From NCBI GenBank assembly GCA_946699065.1, contig CAMPDV010000290.1, positions 186,001-250,000 of the forward strand: a stretch of DNA of 64,000 nucleotides. Reading direction: 5' to 3'. Under the pieces are notes generated by a model, which was not told the origin of the DNA, searched no databases, and was given only the letters and a program-made list of their open reading frames with translations. This document shows positions 48,377-62,381 of this stretch, in pieces. The stretch comes from Loxodes magnus (Eukaryota > Ciliophora > Karyorelictea > Loxodida > Loxodidae). Numbering within the stretch: position 1 is the first letter of the stretch; each line of letters starts with the position of its first letter. Made by a program: the position numbers and the translations under genes.

Positions 48377-51300
48377 TCAAATAACTGGTATCCAAACATC
48401 ACTTTATCTATTATTCCATGCTAAATCTAATTTTATTACTTTTACTGTTTTATTTTGAATGGTTTGTAATTTAATATCATTAATACTTCTGAGATAAAAA
48501 ACTGAGAAAGGGGGAATTAAAACTTCACTTTCAGCTTCTACATTTAATTCATCTGATCCAAAAGCTGAAAGTTTATCTATTTTAGCAGCATTACAACAGT
48601 CTATTGGAATATTAATTTCAAATAATGATTAAGTTTTATTTCCATCTGTCTGTCAATCTAATCTTTTTGATGCATATTCTTTATTTAAAGTAGTTGCTAA
48701 ATAATGTGGAATTCTAAATCCTTAGTCTAATTTTTTAATATCAAAATTTTAGAATGCTTCATCATCAATTGCCCTATAAACAGTATATGCCTTTAAATTA
48801 TCATTAGTTCCATCATCAACAATGTATCTATTCATCATTCTCATTCAAGGAATCATATTTCTTATTAAAAGTTCGCATCTTTCTTATGTAAACTCTTTTC
48901 ATTTGCATTTTTCATTTTTTTGATGCTATATATGACTTATTAAGGCTTTTGTTGAAGTTCATGCAAGATCATTCTGTTAACCCATAGTTCATAAACGAAT
49001 GCTTGAATACTTTAATAAAGTGTTTTCGTCAGTAATTCCCTTTTTATCTCTAAAATGTGTAAGGCATTAATTCCAGGTGTCTAGAGCCTTTTTGCTCAGC
49101 TCTTCTCCTAAATTACTTAATCCTTATTCTATTTGCTGTCTTGTTTATCATTTTGATATTTTATCATACTCTTCTATGTAGAATAATTAAATTTTACTTA
49201 GCAGTTATTCATCTAAGAAAAGAACTTGATTTGCCATTTAAAAAAATAACTGATCATTAGCTTAAGTTTCTTCAAATTTTTATTACTATATTTCTGATTA
49301 TTCAATGTACTCTTATATTTGATGTCTTTTCTTCAAGCAAAGACTAACTTAGCAATCATCGCAAACTTATCTTTTGCATTAATTGCATTATTTTTATTTC
49401 ATACCGTTGCATCTTGCACACAAACTAGGAGATTACAGATTTTTAAATAAGCAATGAGATAAAAATAGAGTGAAAAGGAAATCAAAAATGAGCAAGTTAA
49501 GTAAATAACTCATAAAAAATCAGTATATTCAAGGGAGAGATGATTCTTAATCATAAACCACACACAAACTTAATGAGACAATAAAGGAGACTATAAGATA
49601 AATAATAGACATCATAGCAACTCATTTATTTTTCGCGTTTATTAAAACTGTAAAAAGTAATTTTATCAAGGAAACTAAAATTGATATGATAATTGCAGTT
49701 CAAACTTCTTAGTCTTCCTTCTGATCTTAGTTTTCATTCACGCTAGCAGATATCAAATTTCCAAAAAAACAAATAAAAATATTAGAAAAATTTATTAAGC
49801 TCATCCAAAAAATTTTCTAAATGTTACTTCTAAACTTTATGAATAGTCCAGTGAGCATTCAATAATTGAATAAAAATTTTAATTTCTATTAATAGCCCCC
49901 CTTTTTATAATCTTATTAATCTTCTACTTTATTTTCTTTTGTTCATTTTATTATAGTATATCAAAAGAAAATAAAAAATCAAAGAATAAATAAAAAAACT
50001 ATGCATGCAAACGCATAGCTAGGAGCTGAATTTTAGAAACCCTTTTTTGAAGGGATTTTAATATTTGGTTAAGATTGATTTATTCTAACGAGTCCATATT
50101 ATTTGCAACTACATATTAATGTATCATTATATGTTACTTTATCTAATTCGCAAATTTCTCCATTATCTCAGTTTTAGTTATTCTAGTTTCAAATCTAGCA
50201 TTCTTAACCTTATATTGCTAAATTCTTTATTTTCATATAAAATTTAGCTGTTTCATATTATTTTAAAGGTGGTTGATCTAAAGTTACTATTCCTTTCTAA
50301 TTTTATGTGCATGTTCTATAGACTTCAAATCCAACGTAGTTTTATTTGTTGTTATCATTTCTTTATAAAGGATTAGCATTAAATTATGCAAGCATAGCAA
50401 CTAAGCATTTAGTTTTTTTAGTGAAATAAGTTTAAACCTGGGCATTATCTAGATAGAAATCAGTAGGAATTGTTTTAGAATCGAACATACCAATAAAAAA
50501 CTAAACATTTTGATATTTAAACTGAAAACTTTATTAATTGGGTATTAAGTATCTCTAAGCAAATGATAATGAAGAAAGCTATACAATGTTTCAGAAATTG
50601 GATTAGTTAGCTTAAGTTTCTTTCATATATCTCCCTTTGAAGGGAATATTATTAACTCTTCTATTTCTCCTTTGTGTATTTGAATCCTCACTTTGCTATA
50701 AGGATATTTAAAATCCTAGTGACTTGTCTACTAAAGAAGTAATCATATCTAGTTGTTCATATGTAAATTAGAAATCTCCCCTTTAGTCAAAGCACTAGGA
50801 TAGTGCTTTCATATAATTTTCATAATTATCAGAGGTTATATTCAAACTTATCTACTTAAGAATTTAAAGCGCAATAGAAAACTCTTCTCCATTATTTACT
50901 CAATATGGAATATAATTTAAAAGGTCTTTTAAGCTTTAAGAATCTAGTTAAGTAGTCTAATATATTTCTACTATCAAATCAAGTATGGAGTTCAATTGCT
51001 GTAGGCTTGAAGAAAAATTTCTATCTAGTAATGAATAAATGTTATAGGAATTATTTCAGTCTTGTCTCATAATTTCTATTGTTTTGTAGCTTTTTGAATA
51101 ACCATACAAACCATCATATACATAAGCTACTACTGTTATATTCTCAAAATCTTCTTCTACTTATGGAAGTTGAAGAGTAATCTAATTATCATCTTGCATT
51201 AAACTTAAAGGTATTTCTTCTTTTCCTTTTATGTAAAAGAATTGATATTTTAAAGGATAATCTTATTCAGGATCGTAGCATTTTACTACTTTGAACTCGA

Positions 51301-54300
51301 AATAAGTATTTCAAGCTTATCCAAAAGTGGAATTTATTTCAAAGTTTCCAATAACTGGAACCTTATTTACATAAATATTCTTTTCAGTTTCTATTTTCAG
51401 ATCTTCAATTTCGAAAGTAAATGAATAATTATATCCTTAAGTTAGACTAGAAGCATTTATTTATATAATCGTTTCATTTACCTCTGAAACTGCACTCTAT
51501 TATATGCTTCCCGGATCCTAATGTCATGAAGCTTATTCATCTTATAGACTTTAAATAAGAATAGATCCATACATATTTACTATTCCTTAAGGATTTATTA
51601 TATTTAACTAATTATCAGGAAGATTTATGTAAACTTGATATGACAATCTTTCAACAATTTAGACATTTACATAGCTAGATGCATAGCTTGAATCTACATT
51701 GATAACTTTTAATACTACTCTAAAATAATAATTAGTAGGAAATTTAGATGTTTCTATAGCTATTTATTATGTATTACCAAATTTGCAAGCACTTTATAAA
51801 TTTATGCTTTATGTATTCCCTTAATTTTATGTTTAATTTATAGTTTCGCATGATCATTAGTAGTTTAATTGGCTTTAACTTGCCCCAGTAACTTTTGATT
51901 TTAAAAGTAGATTTTCATAGCTAAATACTTAAACATTTTTATCTGCAAGAATATAAGCTTTAATCATTTATTTAATTCCACTTATGTTTATAAAGGCATT
52001 ATAGGTATTGTCAATTTAAGCTCTTATATAGTATCAATAAGGCCATATAAAAACGTTTGGCTTTATTTATATTGTCAACTAATCATCTGAAGTAGACTCA
52101 GGATCTCCAAATATTAGTTTCTATATTTCTGATTTTGTTATATTAGTTTAACTAGTTTTATTTAAGCTTCATCTTATAGTATGGTTATTTTAGCAATCAT
52201 CTTCAATTATCAAAACTAAGTTACTTCATTAGTTTTCATACATTTTAGTTTAATTTTCATTTTCAAAATAAATTTTAGGAGGTATAACTTATCCTGTTAT
52301 ATATACTCTCTTTTTTATTTCATCTCAGGTATTAGCCCAAGAATAAGCTTTTACTGTAAAATCAACAAAACAAGTTCCTTACAGAAAATATGAATCTAGG
52401 GTGAAATTATCAGCTTCTTGATTGTAATAGATAGGATATTAAATTTATTATTACTCTCAGTTATAAAATCAAGTTTTAAAATAGTTTACTTTAGGTGTTA
52501 TTTATATGTCTCAGATATATTTAACTGCACATTTAAAATTATTTATCACGCTAACCTTTATTTATAAATCATCTTTATAGTGATGGGTATCGTTCACTTC
52601 TAATGCAGCTATTTATAGTTAAGGAATTTCGTTAATTTTAACTAGAGCAGATGAGCTTGCATTTTGAATAGCATAAGTATGGTTAGATCGTATAACTCAA
52701 TCTTAGAAATCTATTCTCATGTTTAATGACAATTAAGCTTCTTCTCCGACTTTCACTATGAAGATATCAAACTATTCATTTCAATAGCAAATTGCTCCAT
52801 TACCATATTTATATGCCTCTTCTAGAACTTAAAAGCATTTAGGATTTTAATCTGCAATATTATTTTTCTTATTAAAGAGAACTCTAATTTAGATATTGCT
52901 GATCAACAAATATGCTTCTATTATTTTTGGTGCTTCTCTGCTTTCACAATCTTCAGTACTAAATCTTTTTGGATCGTCTGTTTTAAAATCATTACATTAT
53001 TCTTAGTTTGAGCAGCAATAATCATAGATTAAATTTAAGCACTCTCTTTTATATGGATATATTAGTACTGCGTTTTCGTCTCAACATGAGTTATTTAAAA
53101 ATACTTGTTCACATAAAGTATCAGAATTAAAAGTACAAATTCTATCGCAGGATTCAGTATTATAATTTTTTATAGTTAATCTTGGACAGCTATAAAGGCA
53201 GGTGTTTTAATAAGTAAATGTATCTGATGGACATTAATCGAAACATTCAAATGAGTTTTCTAGATAGAACTATGGGCATTCTTTTAAGCAAGTTTACTTT
53301 TAACTATATGGAGCTTCATTAGGACATTATTCAAAGCACTGTCTTCCATATTTGAAAAACTAATCTTAGGAAGTTACGCATTCATTCATTTTTAAATAAA
53401 GGTCATCAATGCATTCATAGCATATTTTACCATCTTTAGAGCATTTCTAGCAATTTAATGGACATTAATTTGTTTACTCTAAAGATTTACAAATTACTTC
53501 TTATTCTTTTGGACATTTTATAGTTAAGTCATACTAAGGAACTTATATTTCATTTTCAGGAAGACATTCTATCTACTCTCCGTTTTATAATTTCAAGACT
53601 ATCACTTTATTTCCATTGCAATAAGATTAAAAGCAAAATGCTTATTACTGATTCTATTTTTTACCTAAGTAACATCTAGACGAAAACCCAAGAGTTTCAC
53701 CACTTATCGATAATGGTTAGTAGAAAGAACTTGCTGATCCTCTGCATTACTTTTATTCCCATTGTTTAGTAACAGGGCAATAATCCATAAAATCAAAAGC
53801 TCCACCTGTTGTAGAGTTAAGCCAATACTATTATTCAGGCTACAAAGTTTAACTATATTAAGCTGAGTTACACTAACCTATCGAATATAAATCTGGAGTA
53901 CAACTTCATTAATTTGCTTAATCACAGAATCAACCAAATGCTGGTATTGGAATTTTTCCTTTATATGCACATTTTTATTAAAAAAAGTCGCAACCTTCTT
54001 TGTAGCCATATTCCTGAAATTCACTCTTTCGGAAATCAGGCAGATATCATCCCATATCGTAAAATAAAGCTAAAGTTATGTTACTGATGATCTTGTCAGT
54101 CATATCATTGTTTACCATTACATCATTATACATTAATCTACCTTCCCAGTGAGAACTTAGAGAGTTGTATTTTAGGTCTAAATCTTCAAGTTCCATATAC
54201 GCAGATTTGCAATCAAACTAATTCCTAACAGCTGTATTTAAAGCATCTAGGTTAATTTATGTAATATTCTTTTATCTTAGTTAACTATCTTGAATTATTT

Positions 54301-54913
54301 GTTATTCATACTTTAAATTATTAAAAGGATTTAAATAGGAACTATATAATGAACTGCTAAATCCTAGTAAATGAAATGTTTCATGAATTAAAGTATAATA
54401 AGCATAGAATGTATTGCTACTTTAGGAGAAATAATAAGAATTTATATTTAGCTAGCCTGCAATAGGCCGTCCAGTTTTTGCGTCCACTAGACAAATAGCC
54501 GATCATGATTTATAATCAGCTTCTGGATTTCATTCACTCGTTACGAAAATGACCATATCATAATTATCAATGTATTGATATTTTTCAGGTATTTAAACAT
54601 CAATGCATTTAGTTATGTTAGTAAGGAAAAAATTAAAAAAAGCTGCAGGATATTTTACTTTCAGTAAAGATTTGATCTAACTATCTACTTTTGGAACTAG
54701 AATCTACTTTATAAAATACTCGGAGTAATCGCTAGAAGAAGATATGAAGTCTTCCTAGAAATCTCATGCTATTCTTATACCAACTGCTTATTCTTCTCTT
54801 CAGTTTGCTTCCCTTTATGACTCAACTTTCACAGGATTGATAATCATTTAATCATGAATGCATCGAAAAGTAAAAACAGAGATGAAAACTTAAAGAAAAA
54901 TAAAAGCTTTCAT
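48377..54913 (-). CDS. Leishmanolysin-type metalloprotease / GPS multi-pass membrane protein / ADP-ribosyltransferase-like fusion
   Basis: One uninterrupted frame of 2,179 codons, ATG 54913 to TGA 48377-48379. Residues 1-22: signal peptide. About 60-300: peptidase M8 with D-A-K-T-G-R-P-I-A-G, zinc site H177-E-T-F-H181-L-L-G-F and third ligand H255-W-E-G-R. Next come Cys-rich modules, then a long beta-rich stalk like REJ/PKD-type regions, then a GPS-like site (about 1572-1610) with C-x2-W ... W ... L-I-C-S-C-K. From about 1628 there are five or so membrane segments, with Trp (TGA) at their edges (L-P-W-I-Y-W-F-F). A Cys-rich linker C-N-Q-C-K-R-Q-V-C-D-D-C (about 1835) precedes a domain with the R ... 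E-x-E pattern of arginine mono-ADP-ribosyltransferases: V-Y-R2047, A-T-T in place of S-T-S, and E2128-S-E2130-V-L-I-P-P. Topology puts the protease outside and the transferase inside. About 25 TGA codons are read as Trp. It could be two genes if one TGA terminates, but no spacer sequence separates them. Confidence 0.7.
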
Positions 54914-57440
54914 TTTATAAATTTAAGAAAGCTTAATAGTTTTAAGTTAAAATATATCATCCTTTATTAGATTATTTATTTAGATATTACAACATAAATT
55001 TATAAATATTTCATTAGAATAAATACTGTTTATTTCTTTTAAGCAATTTAACTTTTGATTGATTACCTCTAAAATAATAAATTTATTGTTATTAATCTTT
55101 AGAGTAAATATCATAATCTTTTATCTTGGTATTTATCTTTTAGCTTTTTATTTGATAATTATTAGTTAATGATATATGTTTAAATTATTGCCTCTAATTA
55201 TCATAATATCTGGTTAGCTATGAAAGTAACTTATCTAATTTAATTTCAATCTTAAACTATTTTCTAGCAGATATTATTTATTATAGATTAAGGATGCTAG
55301 AAGCTGTGAAAATATAAAGCTACTTGTTAAAGTTCATTTACACTGCTAATTACTAAGTTACTTAAAGAAGATGCTCTAGTACTAGTTTTGTTACTAAGAG
55401 GTAAATAGATAAGTTTTAAATAGAAAGAACATCAAAAAGGAAATTTATAAACATGATTAACTGGAATGCTTTAATGAAAAGTTAAGATTCAATTAAAATC
55501 TTATAACTCTAATCAAATTTTATAATCAATTTATGCAAATAAAATCTAAGAATTTTAGTTCCAAGTATTTGCTTTTTACTCTTCAGTTTAAATCTTAATA
55601 ATGGTCTGGCTATCTATTTAAATCCAAGTAGTATAGCGTGAAGAGTAAATTTATTATTTTTCTCTCATAATCATTTGCTTTTTCACCTTAGTTTAATCAA
55701 TTTTATTATCTTCTTAGTAGAGATTCCAACTAATGAGACTGAAAATTAATAAAGAATTTAAAAACCTTAGGTTTATTAAAAATCCTACTCTTTCAAATTG
55801 CCTCTTTATTTGTCTGATTTCTAATTATAAGTCTTTGATATAGAAAATAAAAAATATTAGTCAATATTTTTATATTTAATAAAATCTTAAGTCTTAAATT
55901 AATTCTTCATTTTTGTAAAAAATGCAATAGAACATTAAATTTTTCTAATTTTCAGATATAAACTTTTTTATATCTCCCTACATTCTTGAATGAAGTTATC
56001 TTCTAATGGAAGCTTTAGACAGAATAAATAAAAAAATTAATTAAAATTGAACTTAAAAAATATCAAACTAAAGAAAGATTATCCTATAAAAAATTTTTAA
56101 CTTAGAGCAAAGTAATTAAGTCATAAATTTAAATAATTTAACTTCAAGATATAAAAAAATAGTTCACTTAGACTCATTCACTTTTATCTTGATTCTCATA
56201 AAATTAAAAAAATAGATGTGTTAACATTTTCTATTCTTTAATAATATATTAAAAAAATAGTTATATAGGTAAATGAAGTTTGTCTGCTAATTTAAGCCAA
56301 AGCTTTATATATACCTTTGAGGAATTAGTATAATCCTACATAGCATTTATCTTCTAAAAAATTTATAAATGGTTAGCTTATAAACATAAGATAAATGATG
56401 ATAGATAGCTATTAGAATTTAAAGTTGCAATAATCAACAATAAATACAAAAATTCAAAAAAAAAGATTGATAAATCTTTTCTAATTTAACATAATTTAGA
56501 CTAAAAAGACTTTGTTATTTCTTAGTTTGAATAAAAAATAATATACTTGTTTGATGAAATTTACTTTATCCATCCTATAAAGATTATAATAAATCATATT
56601 CATAAACCATATTATAATATTTCAGATTTTATAATGATTGTAACTTAAAATATGACTATTTTTCATATGATAAAGCCGCCTATTGATTCGAACAGCTATG
56701 ACTTATTAATTTATCCTGTATTTTTTCATTAATTAAACTAATTTCTAAATTTTTATCTTTTTGGTTATGACTAAGCGATAGTTATGAATAGCTTAAATAT
56801 TTACAATTTATATTAAAAAGAAACTACTATCTCTAGCTTTTCAAGGATCTAAATAAATTTAACATTTTGGAAAAAGTTAATAGAAGGTATTTTTCTTTCT
56901 TACTTAGCGAAAACCACATTAAAGCCTCTATTTTTATTTAGATACAGTTTTAATTAGAGTATAGCTAATTAATCTTAGGCTATTATTCTATAAGCTAATA
57001 AGGAGATGTGGTAAAATAAAAGATAGAAATCAATAATAAATAGAATATAAGAATAGAAAAATAGAAAAATGCTTAAGAATATATAATGAAACTAACTCAG
57101 AGATACTTTCACTTAAAATAGTATGAGAAAATTAAAAGCAAAATTAATAATTCGCTGCAATTACAAATTTTGAGAAATTACACATACAAAAATTTTATTT
57201 CTTAAGTGAGAAAACCAAAGTAATGAAGCATATTCTTTTATTAAGGACGAGATTAGAGTTTATTATTAACTAAGTGTTCTATTTAGAGCAATAATTTAAT
57301 CAAATAGAACTATAAGCTTTCATTTTAGATAAGCTAGAAGCAACTTTGGAGATGTTTTAGAATTTAGTGAAATATAGCTGAGTTTTTAAATATCATATAA
57401 ACACTTTTCAATAAAATTTAAATTATTATATAATTATTCT
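54914..57440. other. A+T-rich spacer, no gene seen
   Basis: Upstream region of the protease fusion gene, with poly-T and poly-A runs only. Nothing else is supported. Confidence 0.5.
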
Positions 57441-57444
57441 TTAA

Positions 57445-57770
57445 AACCGCCATAGTTGTTCGAAGGTGAATAACAAGGTCATCTTCATCAGAGGTTGGGG
57501 AAGTTAAGTACCCATAATCGACTTTATGTCTTCCTCTGCTTTGGTTTGGCCTCGAGACATAAGATTCTTAGACCTTCGACGTTGGCTTGACTTGGTTTCG
57601 TTTATTTTTAATACTGGAACGAAAAAGAAATAATATTGCGAGCTTCATCAGAGGTGGGGAATTTAAGTACCCATAATTGACACATGTCGTCCTCTGCTTT
57701 GGTGAGGCAATGAGACACAATCCTGCCATGTCCTTGGACCTCCAGCAAGTATTAAAGATTACGAGTATTC
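57445..57770. ncRNA. Two-copy G+C-rich structured island, possible RNA gene or element part
   Basis: Two related units (about 57478-57575 and 57633-57745) share TTCATCAGAGGT(T)GGGGAA, TTAAGTACCCATAAT and CCTCTGCTTTGGT. In each, CAGAGG can pair with CCTCTG and TGGG with CCCA, enclosing the conserved TTAAGTA. G+C content is far above the flanks. There is no coding frame. I do not recognise a known RNA family; strand is undetermined. A retroelement untranslated region is the main alternative. Confidence 0.4.
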
Positions 57771-57775
57771 CAAAA

Positions 57776-57890
57776 TTATATCAGTATTGAACATTTTTAT
57801 CAATACTGAATAATTATACCAGTATTGAACAAGGTTTATCAGTATCTGATAATTTTATCAGTAACAAACATTCTTGTCAGTATGAAACAT
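57776..57890. repeat. Degenerate tandem repeat, about 20-bp unit
   Basis: Six imperfect units of the form TATCAGTATTGAACATTT lie in a row between the structured island and the hairpin repeat. Confidence 0.65.
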
Positions 57891-57897
57891 TTTTTTT

Positions 57898-57939
57898 AAA
57901 GAGCTGCGCACCAACGAGAGTGCTACGCGCTCTATAATC
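57898..57939 (-). repeat. Dispersed hairpin repeat, copy 3 (inverted)
   Basis: On the minus strand: GATTATAGAGC, GCGTA, GCAC, TCTCGTTG, GTGC, GCA, GCTCTTTAA. Outer arms AGAGC/GCTCT and inner arms GCAC/GTGC pair perfectly around an internal loop. Confidence 0.65.
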
Positions 57940-59418
57940 AAATTTATTTATTTATTTATCTCTCTACTTATATTTAAGCTTTAATTTAGGAATCTCTTAA
58001 TTTCTTTAAACGCTACAAAATCTCTAAGTTATAGAAATAATAAAAACTAATTTTAGTAAATAAAATTGTAAATAATAAAGTGGATTAAGAGCTTTAATTT
58101 AACTTTAGCTTTAAAGAATAAAATTAAATTTAATGATAATTAACTGTATAGTGATTTAAAGCTAGTTATATATTTATTTATTTGTCTTTAATTTCTAAGA
58201 TTTATCTTAAATAATTTATTTACTATACTTTTTAAGTTTAAAAGCATTAAGTATTAGAAAAAGCTGGGAATATTTAATTAAATTTATGTAGCTAAGAATT
58301 GAAGAAATGCATACTCTATTAGAAATGAAATCTTAGGACTCTAGCGACTATATTTGTTTAGTTTGATTGTATAATTATTTAGCTTCTAATAACTTTAATT
58401 AAGTCTTCTTATACTTCTTAAAACTTAAGCATGTTAATAATATTTGCCTATACTGTGGCTAAATCTAAATTGAAACTAGAATAATCGCTTAACAATCTTA
58501 TAAAATTAAGGACCTACGAGAAATTAAATATAAGCATGCTTGACAAATAAAAATTATAAGCCTACATTTAGACTTATAACTTAGAAAGTTAACTAGCAAA
58601 TATTTATTTGTTTTCATAATTAAAAAATAAAAGAAAGATAAATAAACTACATACTTTAAATAACAATACTTATTTTCTAGAACTTTAACTAAAAGTTAGA
58701 TTTATACTAATAGTTATTACTTATGTAGTTATGTTTTAAAATTAATTCTGCTTGTTTCAAAAATGATTAGAGAATCAGTTTATTACTATATGAGATAATT
58801 TAAATAAAACAAACTTTATTTTCTTAATTAATGTCTTATTCATTTATACTTAAATTAAAAATAATTTATCCTAAGTAATTACTAGTTATTACTATATTTT
58901 TTTCCGAAAGGTATAATAGATATGAGATATTTAGTTATTAGATATTAATATAGACTATTTTATTACTTAATAAGTTTGAAGTTGTTTGGTAGTATATGGT
59001 TGAAACTAAAGTTTAATTTAGATTCTTTTTATTCTCAAGAAGTTCTAGATATTTCTTTGAAATTTGATCATAATTGCTAATTTACATCTATTTGGGAATT
59101 AAAACTATAAAATAGGTTAGTTTAATTTTATGCTTGCTAAATTGATCTTAAAAGCAGATTAACAGTATAATAATTAGCAAAAATAAACTATGAAGTCATT
59201 TGAAAATATTCCTTGCTTAGTGACTGATATAAGGATAGCATAATAATAATGCAGGGTATCGATTATCAATACATTAGATATAAAATAAACAGAAGAATTG
59301 GTATATTCTGAAAAAAGAGTGATTCATAGTTAATTGAAATTATAGATAATTAATAGGCTTAATTAAGTTTTATAATAGAGCTATAGATTTAATAGTTAGT
59401 AATTATAAATATAATAAG
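57940..59418. other. A+T-rich spacer, no gene seen
   Basis: Nothing supported. Confidence 0.45.
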
Positions 59419-59490
59419 TCCACATTAGTCTAGCTGGTTAGGATATTCGGCTTTCACCCGAAAGACCCGGGTTCGAGTCCCGGATGTGGA
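59419..59490 (+). tRNA. tRNA-Glu (anticodon UUC)
   Basis: A 72-nt cloverleaf without intron: acceptor TCCACAT/ATGTGGA, D arm GTCTAGCTGGTTAGGAT, anticodon stem TTCGG/CCGAA with loop CTTTCAC (anticodon TTC), and T arm CCGGG-TTCGAGT-CCCGG. The D-arm sequence is typical of eukaryotic tRNA-Glu. A- and B-box promoters are inside the gene. It is not one of the suppressor-like Gln tRNAs expected for TAA/TAG decoding. No CCA is encoded. Confidence 0.97.
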
Positions 59491-59491
59491 A

Positions 59492-59498
59492 TTTTTTT
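59492..59498 (+). terminator. RNA polymerase III terminator
   Basis: A T7 run one base after the tRNA. Confidence 0.85.
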
Positions 59499-62381
59499 GC
59501 AAGCAGCATTGAATATAGTTTTGAACATCCTTAAAAATTTATTTATTAATATAAGTGAAAATCTAAAATGAACTGATACATCAATTACCTTCCAAGTTTT
59601 AAAGTTATTATATATGATACAAATAAACTTAGAATTGATTTAAGTTATAATTTTATCTAATTATCTATAAAAAATATCTATAAGCAACTTTAAAAAATAA
59701 TAAAACTATAAACTTAAACTATCAAACTACATACATTTAATAATAAATATAAGAACACTAACTAGATAGATTTAAGTAAAGAAACTTATTGAATATGCTT
59801 TAAACGATGAAACTTTTTATTAAGGTTAATTAAAATTTAATTTAAATGGATTTTATAAAAGTGATTATTATTATCTTAGTTAATTAACTGTTCTAAGTAT
59901 ATTGGCAATAGAATTAAAAATAAGTTTTTAGGTTTATTTCAATAAATTCTAAGAATCAAATTTATTATTTGGTCTAATAAAAAATCTATCAAATCTCGTA
60001 ATGAAATTTGAATCTATGTTTCTTGAAAAATGATTATAACTCTTATTAGCACTAAAGCGCTAAGAGGCATAAATATTAATTATTTTAATAATTTTTTAGA
60101 TTTGATGATTTGTATAATAAAAGCATCTCTAATCATATTATAAAAATGTTTACATAGTATTTCATTAATATAAAATATAATAAATTAGCTTAATAAACCA
60201 ATATTTTAAAATGTTCCTCTATTTTCTATGTTTCTTCTAGTGCTTATAGAAAATGCTCTGTTAAGAGAAAAAGAATTTACCTCTATTTGAAATTTAAAAC
60301 ATTAGTTATGTATTAATCATATCTGAAGTTAATTGTATATTTGCATTTAAAAATATTTATTAAGCTTTTATTTGACTAAAGTAAAAGGGATGCTATTAAG
60401 AGTAAACAAAAATAAAATTAATATCTTAAGTTAAGAGAAAATAACTAAAAGACGAAAAATAAGATAATGGTTAATTATCTATATTAGAGCTTATAAAGAA
60501 AAAATCGTTTTTTTTTCCTTAATTTTTATAGTTGTAAGGCTTTAGATTTGTTTTAACAGCTAAATTAAATTTTATGATTTTAATTTAAGGAAGCTTAAGT
60601 TATTGCTTTATTTATCCTATAATTGTTATGCATTACATCCTTGCGATAAAAAGCATTTTATTATTCCATACACTGTATATCTAGTAAATATAAAGCATAC
60701 TTTTAAGTCTTATATTAGGTTATATCACTTTTCTAAATTATTCTTCAATTAATAAATATTTTAGTATTAAGGCCTTTAATGTGCTAGCTTCTAAATGATA
60801 TAGCTGTTTAGAATTGAATCATATTATGACAATATAAATAAATTTGGCTCTAATAAATAGCAATTTAGTATTAATATGACTAAATTATTATGATATAGCA
60901 ATACAATCAATTTTATAAGAAACTTAACTTTTGTCAGATACATCAAAACCTTTATACCTTAAATTTATATTAAGAAACACTTTAGTAGAAAAAAGTTTTA
61001 ATTTAATTAAAAAATTATTTAGGTTTAAGAAGGGACTATTAATCTTAATCTTAGATAACAAATAATCTAGATAATATCTTGTACTTATATCTATAAACTC
61101 AATCTACTAATTTCAATTTTAACTTAAAGCTTTCTATAGATATACTCATCATATAACTAGCATCTAAGAAATAAAAATTATAATATTTTGCTTAAATCTC
61201 TTTTGTTTATAGATAACTAAATTATTAGATAGTAAGTCTTTAAAATAAAAATTAAAGAGTATGATGAAATGTTTTAAAAAGCTCTTAGATATTATTTTAA
61301 AGGACTAAAAAACACTTAATTGCTATAAGATATATCATTATAAAATGATATCCATATTATGTATAAAGATGCTTGGTTTAGATAAGTTTTTAATCTTAGT
61401 GGATATTAATTAAATGAATACCTATTTCAGTTTATTTGCTTATTTCAATATGATATTCTCATAAATTACCTTCTTAAACATAATACTTTTAAAGCTATAA
61501 TTACATAATAAAATTATAATTAGGATGAATTAAATCCAGCAACCTTTTTATTAAGAGAAAGAAAATATTAAGAAAATGATGTTCTACATAGACCTATTAA
61601 TAGCCTCATTTCTAAAATTGGTATACTAATAAGAGAGAAAGTAAATAAATCTTAAATTATACAATCTCATTAAGTAAGTAATTATATCCTTGACATCACA
61701 CATAATATAAACTTCACTAAAATAATTAAGTTTGAATCTAACCTTTAAATAATTAAATTTATAAAATAATATCTCTTTAAATACCATTCTTTTATAACTC
61801 TCTACTTTTATAAAGTTAAGTTATAGTATAATTAATAATCATGGTAAAGGAGGCTAAGTAACTAGTGTAATAAACGAGATAAATTGATGCTCATAAAAGC
61901 AATATTAAGATGATCCATTAGACTTCTCTTTTGAATACAATAATTTCATCTAGTTAATATCTACGTAAACTTGAATGAGATAAGCATAAACTCAGTTATC
62001 GCAATTGTTATTAGTATTAAATATCTTTTCTCATTAAGTTAGTCTTAGTTTGTTTAAAGCTTTAAATCTAAGATAACTAGATTTTAAAAATAGTTTAAGC
62101 TCTGGAAAAGGTATATTTCCTTTATAATTAATTTATAAGATAATAAAGCTATAATTATATTATATATTTGATGCTTATAAGGATTAAATAGATATTTAGT
62201 AAAACAATTTATTATTACACTTTAAATGGGAGGATAATCCATATAAGCAAATAATTCAACAGCTACTGTGAGATCATAAACAAATTAAAATTTATAAAGT
62301 AGTATAACCTAGAGATAAACTACTGAGAAGAGTGAAGAAAATAAAAGAAAGGAATTACTTGTATAATAAGAAAATAGTTAG
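59499..62381. other. A+T-rich spacer, no gene seen
   Basis: About 2.9 kb without a supported feature. The standard-code ORFs at 62320-62523 and 62643-62843 on the minus strand are shadows of the RBR gene. Confidence 0.5.

Noticed and set aside
57445..57770. CTGATGA on the minus strand of both units, as in a hammerhead core or a box C of snoRNA
   Set aside because: No GAAA partner for a hammerhead and no properly placed box D; the match is too short.
57776..57890. CRISPR-like array
   Set aside because: Units of about 20 bp abut each other, are imperfect and have no spacers; the genome is eukaryotic.
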